A DNA stretch of 7,227 nt, taken from Gammaproteobacteria bacterium. Its GTDB lineage: Bacteria > Pseudomonadota > Gammaproteobacteria > DSM-16500. Shown here piece by piece: positions 1-6,253 of this stretch. Within the stretch, counting starts at the first letter, position 1, and each line of letters starts with the position of its first letter. The position numbers and the translations under genes are program-made. The notes under the pieces were generated by a model. It was not told the origin of the DNA. It saw only the letters and a list, made by a program, of their open reading frames with translations, and did no database searches. The stretch spans positions 1-7,227 of the forward strand of contig JAJONP010000101.1 in NCBI GenBank assembly GCA_021323555.1, in the 5' to 3' direction.

Positions 1-198
1 TAAAAAAATATTAATTTTCTTTAGCATTCTGGAGTGCCAAAATTTTGGGAAGCTAAAACCAAAAATACAGTTGAAACGACACTGTCAGAATGAAATGATC
101 TCTTTATCATAATGTGGATTAATCTAGGCTTTTGACAAGGTAACATTAACTTTAGTAAATATCCAGATTTTTTTAAATTTTTTTATCTTTGCCTTCAT
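1..198. other. AT-rich non-coding stretch downstream of trxA
   Basis: No convincing reading frame is visible on either strand between the window edge and the trxA stop codon. The stretch contains a perfect 12-bp palindrome (CCAAAATTTTGG, 37-48) flanked by a 6-bp inverted pair (TTTAGC at 20-25, GCTAAA at 52-57), plus a T/A-rich run at 1-8. Read on the minus strand this could be a weak hairpin upstream of a U-rich stretch, but the outer stem is short and the U-run is not adjacent. In many gammaproteobacteria rho follows trxA, so this could be leader sequence for a rho gene outside the window. That is inference only. Confidence 0.4.
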
Positions 199-525
199 TT
201 ATCCAATATGGGCATCGATAAAGCTTGTTAATTCTGTTTTGGATAATAATCCGACCTGGGTGGCTTGTACCTGGCCATCCTTAAAAAGGATCAAGGTAGG
301 AATGCCGCGCACCCCAAATTTGGGTGGTGTCCCAGGATTGCTGTCAACATCCAACTTCACTATTTTTACTTTTCCAGCATAGGTCGCATTTAGGTCTTCG
401 AGAATAGGCGTGATGGCTTTACAAGGGCTGCACCACTGCGCCCAAAAATCAACCAACACAGGTATACTTGAATTTATGACTTCATTTTCAAAGGTATGAT
501 CGGTGATTGCCAAAATATTACTCAT
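199..525 (-). CDS. trxA: Thioredoxin (TrxA), WCSPC active site
   Basis: A 108-residue cytoplasmic protein-disulfide reductase, normally kept reduced by thioredoxin reductase and NADPH, that supplies electrons to enzymes such as ribonucleotide reductase. The length matches bacterial thioredoxin 1. Visible family marks are the VDFWAQWC entry to the active site, the redox pair Cys32/Cys35, the LDVDSNP strand-turn (59-64), and the cis-proline loop GIPTL with Pro76. The active site reads W-C-S-P-C (31-35) instead of the usual W-C-G-P-C. The start ATG at 523-525 has a good ribosome site: AGAGG ends seven bases upstream. The gene follows the small ribbon-helix-helix gene on the same strand, but a 146-base gap with a terminator-like hairpin suggests its own promoter. 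No strong hairpin follows its stop codon, so transcription may continue leftwards. The family call is secure. Confidence 0.97.
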   Translation of the reverse strand: MSNILAITDHTFENEVINSSIPVLVDFWAQWCSPCKAITPILEDLNATYAGKVKIVKLDVDSNPGTPPKFGVRGIPTLILFKDGQVQATQVGLLSKTELTSFIDAHIG

Positions 526-586
526 TACGTGGCCTCTTATATTTTTTAAAGAAAATTTAATGGAACAAGCTTAGCAGTTCTTATCA

Positions 587-606
587 GGGTACTGCAAGAG
601 GTGCCC
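587..606. repeat. Imperfect inverted repeat upstream of trxA
   Basis: GGGTAC and GTGCCC face each other across an 8-base spacer, with one non-Watson-Crick position. It is flanked by two copies of TATCAG as a direct repeat (582-587 and 609-614). A weak -35-like TTGCAG for trxA (minus strand, 592-597) lies inside it, with a poor -10 TAAGCT at 568-573, spacing 18. In a minus-strand transcript the stem would have a C-A mismatch, so a protein-binding site is as likely as an RNA hairpin. It may also be chance. Confidence 0.25.
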
Positions 607-619
607 TCTATCAGATAAA

Positions 620-650
620 ATTCTACTTTTTTTATTAAGAAAAGTAGAAT
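620..650 (-). terminator. Terminator-like hairpin after the ribbon-helix-helix gene
   Basis: ATTCTACTTTT (620-630) and AAAAGTAGAAT (640-650) form a perfect 11-bp inverted repeat around a 9-base loop, starting about 20 bases beyond the stop codon of the minus-strand gene ending at 672. On the minus strand the stem runs straight into TTTATC, giving a short U-run; on the plus strand there is no T-run after it. The placement fits transcription termination for the pepP-ubiH-RHH run. The stem is AT-rich and the U-tract short, so termination could be partial. Confidence 0.5.
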
Positions 651-671
651 GTCTAATCCACTCTACCTTAC

Positions 672-908
672 TCATCTATACAATGCAGCATATTGATCTA
701 AAAGAGCCCGTATGAGTTTTTGATATGGAATATGGCCTTTATGGGCAACTTGCTTAAAAAAATCAATGCTATCCTGATTCAAAGTAATAGTAATTTTAAC
801 AGGCTTAGGCTTGACAACCAGTTTTTCTGGCGGAGGTAAAAAATCTCTAATAATTTTAACCCTGCCAATAGGCTCATCAGATATTTTCTTGCGTTTGGGC
901 TTCATCAT
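672..908 (-). CDS. Small ribbon-helix-helix (CopG/BrnA antitoxin-like) protein
   Basis: A 78-residue basic protein. The first 36 residues are Lys/Pro-rich and contain DFLPPPEKL, a segment I associate with this antitoxin-like family. Residues 37-43 (VKITITL) look like the DNA-binding beta strand, 45-55 like helix A, and 60-76 (PYQKLIRALLDQYAALY) like helix B. The arrangement strand, then 'DFFK', then 'YQ-LIR-LLD-Y' is typical of CopG-type antitoxins such as those paired with BrnT or similar toxins. It probably binds DNA as a dimer. The gene lies 50 bases after ubiH on the same strand and is followed by a terminator-like hairpin. No toxin gene flanks it: upstream is ubiH, downstream is non-coding DNA and then trxA. 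Two ATG codons open the frame (906-908 and 903-905), with a purine-rich GGGAAA stretch ahead of them. The fold is likely; the partner and role are unknown. Confidence 0.75.
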   Translation of the reverse strand: MMKPKRKKISDEPIGRVKIIRDFLPPPEKLVVKPKPVKITITLNQDSIDFFKQVAHKGHIPYQKLIRALLDQYAALYR

Positions 909-946
909 ATATTTTTTTCCCTTTTCTCCAATAACCTGCGCCTATA

Positions 947-975
947 ATCCTAATAATATTATTGCGCCATGTAAA
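947..975 (-). promoter_or_regulatory. Candidate promoter for the ribbon-helix-helix gene
   Basis: On the minus strand, TTTACA (970-975) and TAGGAT (947-952) are separated by 17 bases, matching the sigma70 consensus at 5 of 6 and 4 of 6 positions. The site overlaps the 3' end of ubiH, about 40 bases before the ATG. It could let the small regulator be transcribed independently of pepP-ubiH. Such matches occur by chance in AT-rich DNA. Confidence 0.3.
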
Positions 976-2170
976 GCGTACCGTCATCACGCGCCCTTAC
1001 TACTAATAACCGTGGAACATGTCTCGCTTTACCCATTGCCAAATGGGCAAACTTTTTCTTGGCCATCGAACATACATCAAGCCCAATCATTCCCGTTTGG
1101 CGTAAAAAAGTGGGTATACGTGATTGATTGGAAAATAGCTTCACTAAACTATCAGATAAATATCGGCTGAATCTTTGTTGTGAATCATCATTTGAAAAAT
1201 ATTCTAAGCAATTTTTTAGAGACGATTTTGATAATAAATAGTCTGCTAATACCGCAACCTCATAAAGGGCTGAATTTAATCCTTGGGCTGCAATGGGATG
1301 TAAGGTATGTGCTGCATTACCAATTAATAACACATTTTTATTTTTAGGTTGTTCTACATATTGCATATACAATGGGTAAGTCGCTCGCTGATTTATTTTT
1401 TGAAAACGGCCTAAGCGATATCCAAATTGTTGTTGTAATTGTTGTAGGAATTCTATGTCACTTAACTGCATTAAATGATTAATCCATTCGTGAGGGGCAG
1501 TCCATATCGTTGCAACACGCATGCCCTTGAGCGGCAACATAGCAATCGCGCCTTGCTCTTGAAATCGCTCATAAGCTTTATTGTGATGTTCGCGCGCTAA
1601 TTCGGTAATCGTGACGAGTGCGCTTTGTTGATAATCTATTTTTTGAGTAGGAATATTTAATAATTGGCGGACAGTCGATTGACTTCCATCCGCGCCAATC
1701 ACTAAATCTGCCGTATATTCCTGTGTGCCTGAAGAGGTTTCAATCTTCACAGTGACTGTATCCGCCTCTTGTTTTAATTGCTGCAATGTCGCGGAATATA
1801 GCAATGTGAGATTTTCTTTTTTTTGTAAATCAGAAAACAATATATTATTGATATCACAAGCGGGAACGACATATCCTAAAGTATCTAATCCTAATTCTGT
1901 CGCATGAATACGGGTGATACCAAAGTGGCCTTGACGTGAAACGTGGACTTGTTTAATCGGCGCCCCAAACGGCGCGAGCATTGTCCAAATACCGAGATTA
2001 TCAAATAAATGGCAGTTACTATCATTCAATGCGATTAAACGCTTATCGTCATTCATGGAGGTAACAGGTGCAGCATCAACAAGTGCGATTCGCAAAGCAC
2101 TGTTGCTTAAAGCACAAGCCAGTGTCGCCCCAACCATGCCGCCGCCAATAATGACAATATCAAATTTCAT
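959..2170 (-). CDS. ubiH: Ubiquinone biosynthesis FAD hydroxylase (UbiH)
   Basis: A 403-residue FAD-dependent aromatic hydroxylase of the UbiH/VisC/COQ6 family. UbiH adds the hydroxyl at C1 of the prenylated ring in aerobic ubiquinone synthesis. The dinucleotide-binding motif GGGMVG is at 9-14, the conserved KRLIAL segment at 43-48, the DG motif GADGSQSTVR at 159-168, and the second FAD motif GNAAHTLHP at 284-292. UbiH is preferred over UbiI or UbiF because of VHVSRQGHFG (75-84), AYERFQEQG (199-207) and FGYRLG (249-254), which resemble the E. coli UbiH lines. The start ATG overlaps the pepP stop as ATGA, implying translational coupling. Two oddities: the segment normally close to HPIAGQG-N-G--D reads HPIAAQGLNSALYE, and the last 20 or so residues extend past where I expect the family to end. 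No ubiI follows, unlike the E. coli operon. Exact ring position specificity is inferred. Confidence 0.92.
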   Translation of the reverse strand: MKFDIVIIGGGMVGATLACALSNSALRIALVDAAPVTSMNDDKRLIALNDSNCHLFDNLGIWTMLAPFGAPIKQVHVSRQGHFGITRIHATELGLDTLGYVVPACDINNILFSDLQKKENLTLLYSATLQQLKQEADTVTVKIETSSGTQEYTADLVIGADGSQSTVRQLLNIPTQKIDYQQSALVTITELAREHHNKAYERFQEQGAIAMLPLKGMRVATIWTAPHEWINHLMQLSDIEFLQQLQQQFGYRLGRFQKINQRATYPLYMQYVEQPKNKNVLLIGNAAHTLHPIAAQGLNSALYEVAVLADYLLSKSSLKNCLEYFSNDDSQQRFSRYLSDSLVKLFSNQSRIPTFLRQTGMIGLDVCSMAKKKFAHLAMGKARHVPRLLVVRARDDGTLYMAQ

Positions 2171-3474
2171 TGCATAATTTCTTCAATGGCTTGAATAGTT
2201 TTGGGTGCGCCCGCACTCAATACGTCATTGCCTGTGGCTGTCACAAGAATATCATCTTCAATACGAACACCGATATTGTGCCAACGCTTTGCTATAGTAG
2301 GCATCTTTGCTGAAATATAAATACCAGGCTCGACTGTTAAAACCATGCCTGGCTGGAATCGGCGCCATTTATTCTGCGATTTATAGCGGCCAACATCGTG
2401 TACATCTAACCCTAACCAGTGTCCAGAACTGTGCATATAAAAAGGCATATACGCTTGAGCTTCTAATAAATTCTGAAGACTGCCTTTTAACAACCCAAGA
2501 TCCAGTAGCCCTTGTGTGATTATTTTCACAATGGCTTTTTGCGGCGCACACCACTCAGCATTCGGACGTACCGCTTGGATGCCGGCAAGTTGTGCCGCCA
2601 ATACAATTTCATAAATCGCACGTTGTTCGGCAGAAAATTTTCCATTTGCAGGAAAAGTACGTGTAACGTCCGATGCGTAATACTGATATTCACAACCTGC
2701 ATCGACCAGCACCAGGCTATCCTTTGCAATCACATGATTATTATTCGTGTAATGCAAGATACAGCTATTCGCACCGCTCCCCACAATGGGTATATAGGCG
2801 GAGTAACGTCCGCCATTGCGTTGAAATAGATAAGTGATTTCTGCTTCAAGTTGATATTCATTCATGCCTGGCTTACACACAGCCATCGCATGGCGATGTG
2901 CGAGTGCAGAAATTTCAGCCGCTTTCCGCATTAAATTGATTTCGGCAGGGCTTTTGATCACACGCATTTCATGGACAGTGGAAGCCAAATCAATAAACCC
3001 AAAAGGCGATTGAGTACCATTACGAATTTTACCGCGAATCTTTTGGATGGCTTCTAATAATAAGGCATCAAACGTATGATTAGCTCCTAACGTATAATGT
3101 ATTTCTGCACGCCCTGCTAATAATTCAGGTAATTTATCGGCAAGTTCACTGATAGGATATGCTTTATCCGCGCCAAATTTTTTACAAGCGCCAGCTTGTC
3201 CTGCGCGAGTACCCGTCCAAATTTCTTCCGTTTGATTACGCGCGCGGTTAAATAAAATAAATTCGCCACCTTTGTTTTTTGGCGCAAGAATTGCCACTGC
3301 CTCGGGTTCATCAAACCCTGTTAAATAATAAAAATCACTGTGTTGGCGATAAGGATAATCAGATTCTCCGTTACGGGATGCAACAGGCGCGGCTGTTAAT
3401 ATAACAATGCCTGTAGAACCAACATGTTGCATGAGCTGCTTGCGGCGCCTGGCAAATTCAGCCATTGTAATCAT
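2167..3474 (-). CDS. pepP: Xaa-Pro aminopeptidase (proline aminopeptidase P II)
   Basis: A 435-residue cytoplasmic metallopeptidase that removes an N-terminal residue when proline is second; E. coli PepP is of very similar length. The N-terminal domain (about 1-170) carries the familiar EFARRR start and SDYPYRQHSDFYYLTGF. The C-terminal pita-bread catalytic domain (about 175-430) shows all five expected dimetal ligands: Asp258 (VDAG), Asp269 (SDVTRTF), His352 (SGHWLGLDVHDVG), Glu382 (TVEPGIYI) and Glu406 (GVRIEDD). Nothing suggests inactivation. The ATG at 3472-3474 is chosen over Met4 because AAGGAG sits seven bases upstream of it (3482-3487). It is the first gene of the minus-strand run and overlaps ubiH by four bases, the conserved pepP-ubiH arrangement. 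It diverges from argS. Confidence 0.96.
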   Translation of the reverse strand: MITMAEFARRRKQLMQHVGSTGIVILTAAPVASRNGESDYPYRQHSDFYYLTGFDEPEAVAILAPKNKGGEFILFNRARNQTEEIWTGTRAGQAGACKKFGADKAYPISELADKLPELLAGRAEIHYTLGANHTFDALLLEAIQKIRGKIRNGTQSPFGFIDLASTVHEMRVIKSPAEINLMRKAAEISALAHRHAMAVCKPGMNEYQLEAEITYLFQRNGGRYSAYIPIVGSGANSCILHYTNNNHVIAKDSLVLVDAGCEYQYYASDVTRTFPANGKFSAEQRAIYEIVLAAQLAGIQAVRPNAEWCAPQKAIVKIITQGLLDLGLLKGSLQNLLEAQAYMPFYMHSSGHWLGLDVHDVGRYKSQNKWRRFQPGMVLTVEPGIYISAKMPTIAKRWHNIGVRIEDDILVTATGNDVLSAGAPKTIQAIEEIMQ

Positions 3475-3493
3475 CGGGAATCTCCTTCTTATC

Positions 3494-3521
3494 TTGCAAG
3501 TTTAACCAGACCAGCCATAAT
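3494..3521 (+). promoter_or_regulatory. Candidate promoter for argS
   Basis: TTGCAA (3494-3499) and CATAAT (3516-3521) are spaced by 16 bases, matching the sigma70 -35 at 4 of 6 and -10 at 5 of 6 positions. Transcription would begin near 3528, leaving a leader of roughly 40 bases before argS. Its -10 overlaps the -10 proposed for pepP on the other strand. No leader hairpin or T-box-like element is apparent in the short leader. Confidence 0.45.
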
Positions 3522-3546
3522 AAGCGGTTAAGAGTTATATAGACAA
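3517..3546 (-). promoter_or_regulatory. Candidate promoter for pepP-ubiH
   Basis: Read on the minus strand, TTGTCT (3541-3546) and TATTAT (3517-3522) are 18 bases apart, with 4 of 6 and 5 of 6 matches to the sigma70 consensus. It lies about 43 bases upstream of the pepP ATG, and its -10 occupies nearly the same bases as the argS -10 on the plus strand, so the two promoters may compete or form a bidirectional unit. Confidence 0.4.
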
Positions 3547-3567
3547 AGAAAGAAATATAGAGGAAAT

Positions 3568-5328
3568 ATGGCGAAACTACAAATAGAACAAATGATACAA
3601 GCGGCAGTCCTGCAATTATATCAAACAGAGCAATTATCAGATGATATACCTGCCTTTCAAATCGAGGCTACCAAAGATAAAAAGCACGGTGATTTTGCTT
3701 GTAATATTGCTTTTATTTTAGCAAAACCGCTTAAACGCACACCTCGTGCTATTGCAGAAATGTTAGTACAAACATTCCCTGCCTCGCCGCTTATTACAAA
3801 AGTAGAAGTCGCAGGATCTGGATTTATTAATTTTTTCTTGTCCTCTACGGCGTTATATACTGTTTTACTGGATATTTGTGCGGCGGGTGAAAAGTATGGC
3901 CGAACTTCTATGGGAACAGGCCAGCGAATATTAATTGAATATGTTTCTGCAAATCCCACAGGGCCTTTGCATGTAGGACATGGACGACATGCCGCGTATG
4001 GCGCAGTCGTTGCTGATTTGCTTGAAACGGCAGGTTATGAAGTACATCGTGAATATTATGTCAATGACGCAGGGCGTCAAATGGCTATTTTAGCTGCAAG
4101 CACATGGTTACGTTATTTAGAGCTTTGTGGTGAAAAAATCATTTTTCCAACGAATGCTTATAAGGGCGATTATGTTATTGAGATAGCACATAACTTACAG
4201 AAAAAAAATAATAATCAATTCTGCGTGCCTAGTGAAAAAGTTTTTGAAAATTTACCGCTCGATGAACCCGAAGGGGGTGATAAAGAAATTTATATTGATG
4301 CGATCATCGCACGCGCTCAAAATTTATTGGGGGAGACAAATTATAAAATCGTATTTGATAGCGCGCTAAATTCGATTTTAAAGGATATCCATGACGACCT
4401 TGCGGCATTCGGCGTCCATTACCAAAATTGGTTTTCTGAGCGTGAATTTATAAAAACAGAAGCCGTTGCCAATACTATTCATGCATTACAAAAAAAAGGA
4501 TTCACTTATGAACGTGAAGGTGCGCTTTGGTTCCGTTCTACAGATTTTCAGGATGAAAAAGATCGTGTACTTGTCCGCAGTAATGGACAACATACGTATT
4601 TTTTGAATGATTTGGCCTATCATGTGAATAAATTTGAACGGGGCTTCACATCTATCATTGATATTTTTGGCGCGGATCATCATGGCTATGTGCCGCGCAT
4701 AAAAGCAGGTTTACAGGCAGAAGGTATTCAACCTCATAAACTCGTTTATTTATTAGGACAATTTGTTACGCTGTATCGGCGCGGGGTACAAGTACAAATG
4801 TCGACACGGAGCGGTTCATTTGTGACATTACGTGAATTACGTGAAGAAGTAGGCAATGACGCTGCGCGGTTTTTTTATGTGATGCGTAAATGCGAACAGC
4901 ATATTGATTTTGATTTAGATTTAGCAAAAGAAAAATCGAATGAAAATCCTGTTTATTATATTCAATATGCGCACGCGCGTATTTGCAGTGTATATAATCA
5001 ATTAGCAGAGAAAGGATTAGATTATAAAGAAATTAAAAATAGAGAAGAATTTTCCTGTTTAACCGAGCCGCATGAAATACAATTATTAGGTACATTAGGA
5101 CGCTATCTGGATGTGCTTCGTATGGCAACCTTGCAACATGAACCTCATCATTTGACAAAATATCTGCGCGATCTCGCTACTGATTTTCACGGATATTATA
5201 ATTCACATCAATTTTTAGTGGAGAATAATACACTGCGTCATGCGCGATTAACATTGGCACAAGCCACTCGCCAAGTATTAGCGAATGGCTTAAAATTATT
5301 AGGTGTTTCCGCACCAGAAAGGATGTAA
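3568..5328 (+). CDS. argS: Arginyl-tRNA synthetase
   Basis: A 586-residue class I aminoacyl-tRNA synthetase that charges tRNA-Arg with arginine using ATP; E. coli ArgS has 577 residues. The N-terminal Add-1 domain (about 1-110) contains KHGDFACNIAF and the GSGFINFFL segment. The HIGH signature is HVGH at 135-138 within SANPTGPLHVGHGRHAA. The KMSKS-equivalent loop is QMSTRSGSFVTLRELREEVG (410-429), lacking the second lysine, as is common in ArgRS. The DALR anticodon-binding domain begins near 463 (YYIQYAHARI) and reaches the C-terminus. The frame is intact. AGAGG (3559-3563) precedes the ATG at rather short spacing (4 bases). The stop codon is one base from the ATG of the following FtsN-like gene, so argS probably leads a unit with that gene, hslV and hslU. 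Confidence 0.98.
   Translation: MAKLQIEQMIQAAVLQLYQTEQLSDDIPAFQIEATKDKKHGDFACNIAFILAKPLKRTPRAIAEMLVQTFPASPLITKVEVAGSGFINFFLSSTALYTVLLDICAAGEKYGRTSMGTGQRILIEYVSANPTGPLHVGHGRHAAYGAVVADLLETAGYEVHREYYVNDAGRQMAILAASTWLRYLELCGEKIIFPTNAYKGDYVIEIAHNLQKKNNNQFCVPSEKVFENLPLDEPEGGDKEIYIDAIIARAQNLLGETNYKIVFDSALNSILKDIHDDLAAFGVHYQNWFSEREFIKTEAVANTIHALQKKGFTYEREGALWFRSTDFQDEKDRVLVRSNGQHTYFLNDLAYHVNKFERGFTSIIDIFGADHHGYVPRIKAGLQAEGIQPHKLVYLLGQFVTLYRRGVQVQMSTRSGSFVTLRELREEVGNDAARFFYVMRKCEQHIDFDLDLAKEKSNENPVYYIQYAHARICSVYNQLAEKGLDYKEIKNREEFSCLTEPHEIQLLGTLGRYLDVLRMATLQHEPHHLTKYLRDLATDFHGYYNSHQFLVENNTLRHARLTLAQATRQVLANGLKLLGVSAPERM
5318..5323 (+). promoter_or_regulatory. Ribosome binding site deciding the start of the FtsN-like gene
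   Basis: AAAGGA inside the last argS codons lies six bases before the ATG at 5330. This favours that start over the longer in-frame ATG at 5303, which would add nine residues inside argS. The resulting MARDYAK start also matches the FtsN-like family. Confidence 0.7.
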
Positions 5329-5329
5329 T

Positions 5330-5668
5330 ATGGCACGAGATTACGCGAAATATAGACAACCCCCTAAAAGAAATTCCTGGCGCCAAGATTGGCGCGGCAG
5401 ACTATTACTTGTTTTGTTGCCCTTATTTTTAATAGGTATTATTATTTTTTGCGTTTATCTTTATAAGAAAGTAGAGGTAGCTGATGGGTATAAAAAAAAT
5501 GTAGTGAGCTGGATTGAACAGGCAAAATCAATTTTTAATCATTCTAAAAAGACAAGTGTGACATTATTTGCTAAAAAACCGCTTTCACAAAAAACAGGCC
5601 AAGAGCCTGATATTCATTTTAGTTTTTATACGGAATTACCTAACATGCATGTGATTTTGCTAAAGTAG
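5330..5668 (+). CDS. Short FtsN-like single-pass membrane protein without SPOR domain
   Basis: A 112-residue protein. Residues 1-23 are basic and begin [10 protein letters not shown], reminiscent of the cytoplasmic tail of FtsN (E. coli MAQRDYVRR). Residues 24-45 form one strongly hydrophobic helix, predicting an inner-membrane protein with its C-terminus in the periplasm. The periplasmic part has a Lys-rich segment (51-90) and ends in [12 protein letters not shown] (97-108), resembling the 'FYTLLPEMEV' segment found between the membrane helix and SPOR domain in FtsN-like proteins of other gammaproteobacteria. The frame stops four codons later, so no peptidoglycan-binding SPOR domain exists, and only 25 bases separate the stop from hslV. 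Position between argS and hslV is where a SPOR-domain gene is usual, for example in Pseudomonas. It could be a minimal divisome protein, a truncated remnant, or a related protein of other function. Family assignment rests on my memory of motifs and context. Confidence 0.7.
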   Translation: MARDYAKYRQPPKRNSWRQDWRGRLLLVLLPLFLIGIIIFCVYLYKKVEVADGYKKNVVSWIEQAKSIFNHSKKTSVTLFAKKPLSQKTGQEPDIHFSFYTELPNMHVILLK

Positions 5669-5681
5669 TTCATTAAACAAG

Positions 5682-5689
5682 AGGAGAGG
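5682..5689 (+). promoter_or_regulatory. Strong ribosome binding site supporting the TTG start of hslV
   Basis: AGGAGAGG precedes the TTG at 5694; its AGGAG portion is seven bases away. There is no in-frame ATG until a methionine well inside the mature protein, beyond the catalytic threonine, so TTG is the only start consistent with a working enzyme. Confidence 0.8.
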
Positions 5690-5693
5690 TCAG

Positions 5694-6239
5694 TTGGAAC
5701 AATATCGAGGTACAACCATTTTATCTGTCAGGCGGGGCAATAAAGTCGTCATTGGCGGAGATGGCCAAGTCTCCATGGGCCATAACATTATGAAAGCGAA
5801 TGCGCGCAAGGTGCGCCGTTTATACAATGATAAAGTCATTGCAGGGTTTGCAGGCGGTACTGCTGACGCATTTACTTTGTTTGAACGCTTTGAAGGGAAA
5901 TTAGAAACACATCAAGGTAATTTAATACGCGCTGCCGTTGAGATGGCAAAAGATTGGCGAACAGATCGCATGCTACGTCGTTTGGAAGCGCTTTTAGCTG
6001 TTGCAGATGCTAAAGCGTCCCTAATTATTACAGGAAATGGCGATGTGATTGAACCAGAACACGGAGTGATGGCAATTGGTTCTGGCGGGCCTTTTGCAAA
6101 ATCCGCCGCATTGGCATTGATTGAAAACACTGACCTGGATGCGCGAACGATAGTAGAAAAATCATTGGCTATTGCTGCATCACAATGCGTTTACACTAAT
6201 AATACATTTACTATTGAAGTATTAACAAACAAAAAATAA
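5694..6239 (+). CDS. hslV: ATP-dependent protease subunit HslV (ClpQ)
   Basis: A 181-residue proteasome-beta-like threonine peptidase that assembles into a double hexameric chamber in the cytoplasm and degrades proteins unfolded by HslU. A six-residue propeptide, MEQYRG, is removed to expose catalytic Thr7 (TTILSVRRG); the 175-residue mature chain equals that of E. coli. Other marks are [21 protein letters not shown] with the conserved lysine, [31 protein letters not shown] and the [11 protein letters not shown] loop. The frame is intact. Translation begins at TTG behind a strong ribosome site. hslU follows after 14 bases, consistent with co-expression. I see no clear heat-shock (sigma32) promoter ahead of it, so it may rely on transcription through argS or on a promoter I cannot recognise. 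Confidence 0.98.
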   Translation: MEQYRGTTILSVRRGNKVVIGGDGQVSMGHNIMKANARKVRRLYNDKVIAGFAGGTADAFTLFERFEGKLETHQGNLIRAAVEMAKDWRTDRMLRRLEALLAVADAKASLIITGNGDVIEPEHGVMAIGSGGPFAKSAALALIENTDLDARTIVEKSLAIAASQCVYTNNTFTIEVLTNKK

Positions 6240-6253
6240 GAGAAATGACCCCT

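Noticed and set aside
21..40. TTAGCATTC...GAGTGCCAA resembles the CIRCE heat-shock operator
   Set aside because: CIRCE needs a 9-base spacer between the half-sites; here it is 2 bases and the half-sites have mismatches.
132..160. TTGACA as a plus-strand -35
   Set aside because: Perfect hexamer, but no acceptable -10 at 16-18 bases and no plus-strand gene follows.
943..948. TATAAT on the plus strand
   Set aside because: No -35 at suitable spacing and no plus-strand gene downstream; the bases lie between two minus-strand genes.
811..1170. 119-residue plus-strand frame
   Set aside because: Lies antisense over the RHH gene and the end of ubiH, with no ribosome site or recognisable domain; a shadow frame.
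5303..5329. Longer start for the FtsN-like gene
   Set aside because: Would overlap argS by 26 bases without a ribosome site; the ATG at 5330 has AAAGGA at six bases and gives the family-like MARDY start.
5595..5609. CAGGC-CAAGA-GCCTG hairpin inside the FtsN-like gene
   Set aside because: Only 5 bp and with no T-run, inside coding sequence; not convincing as terminator or attenuator.
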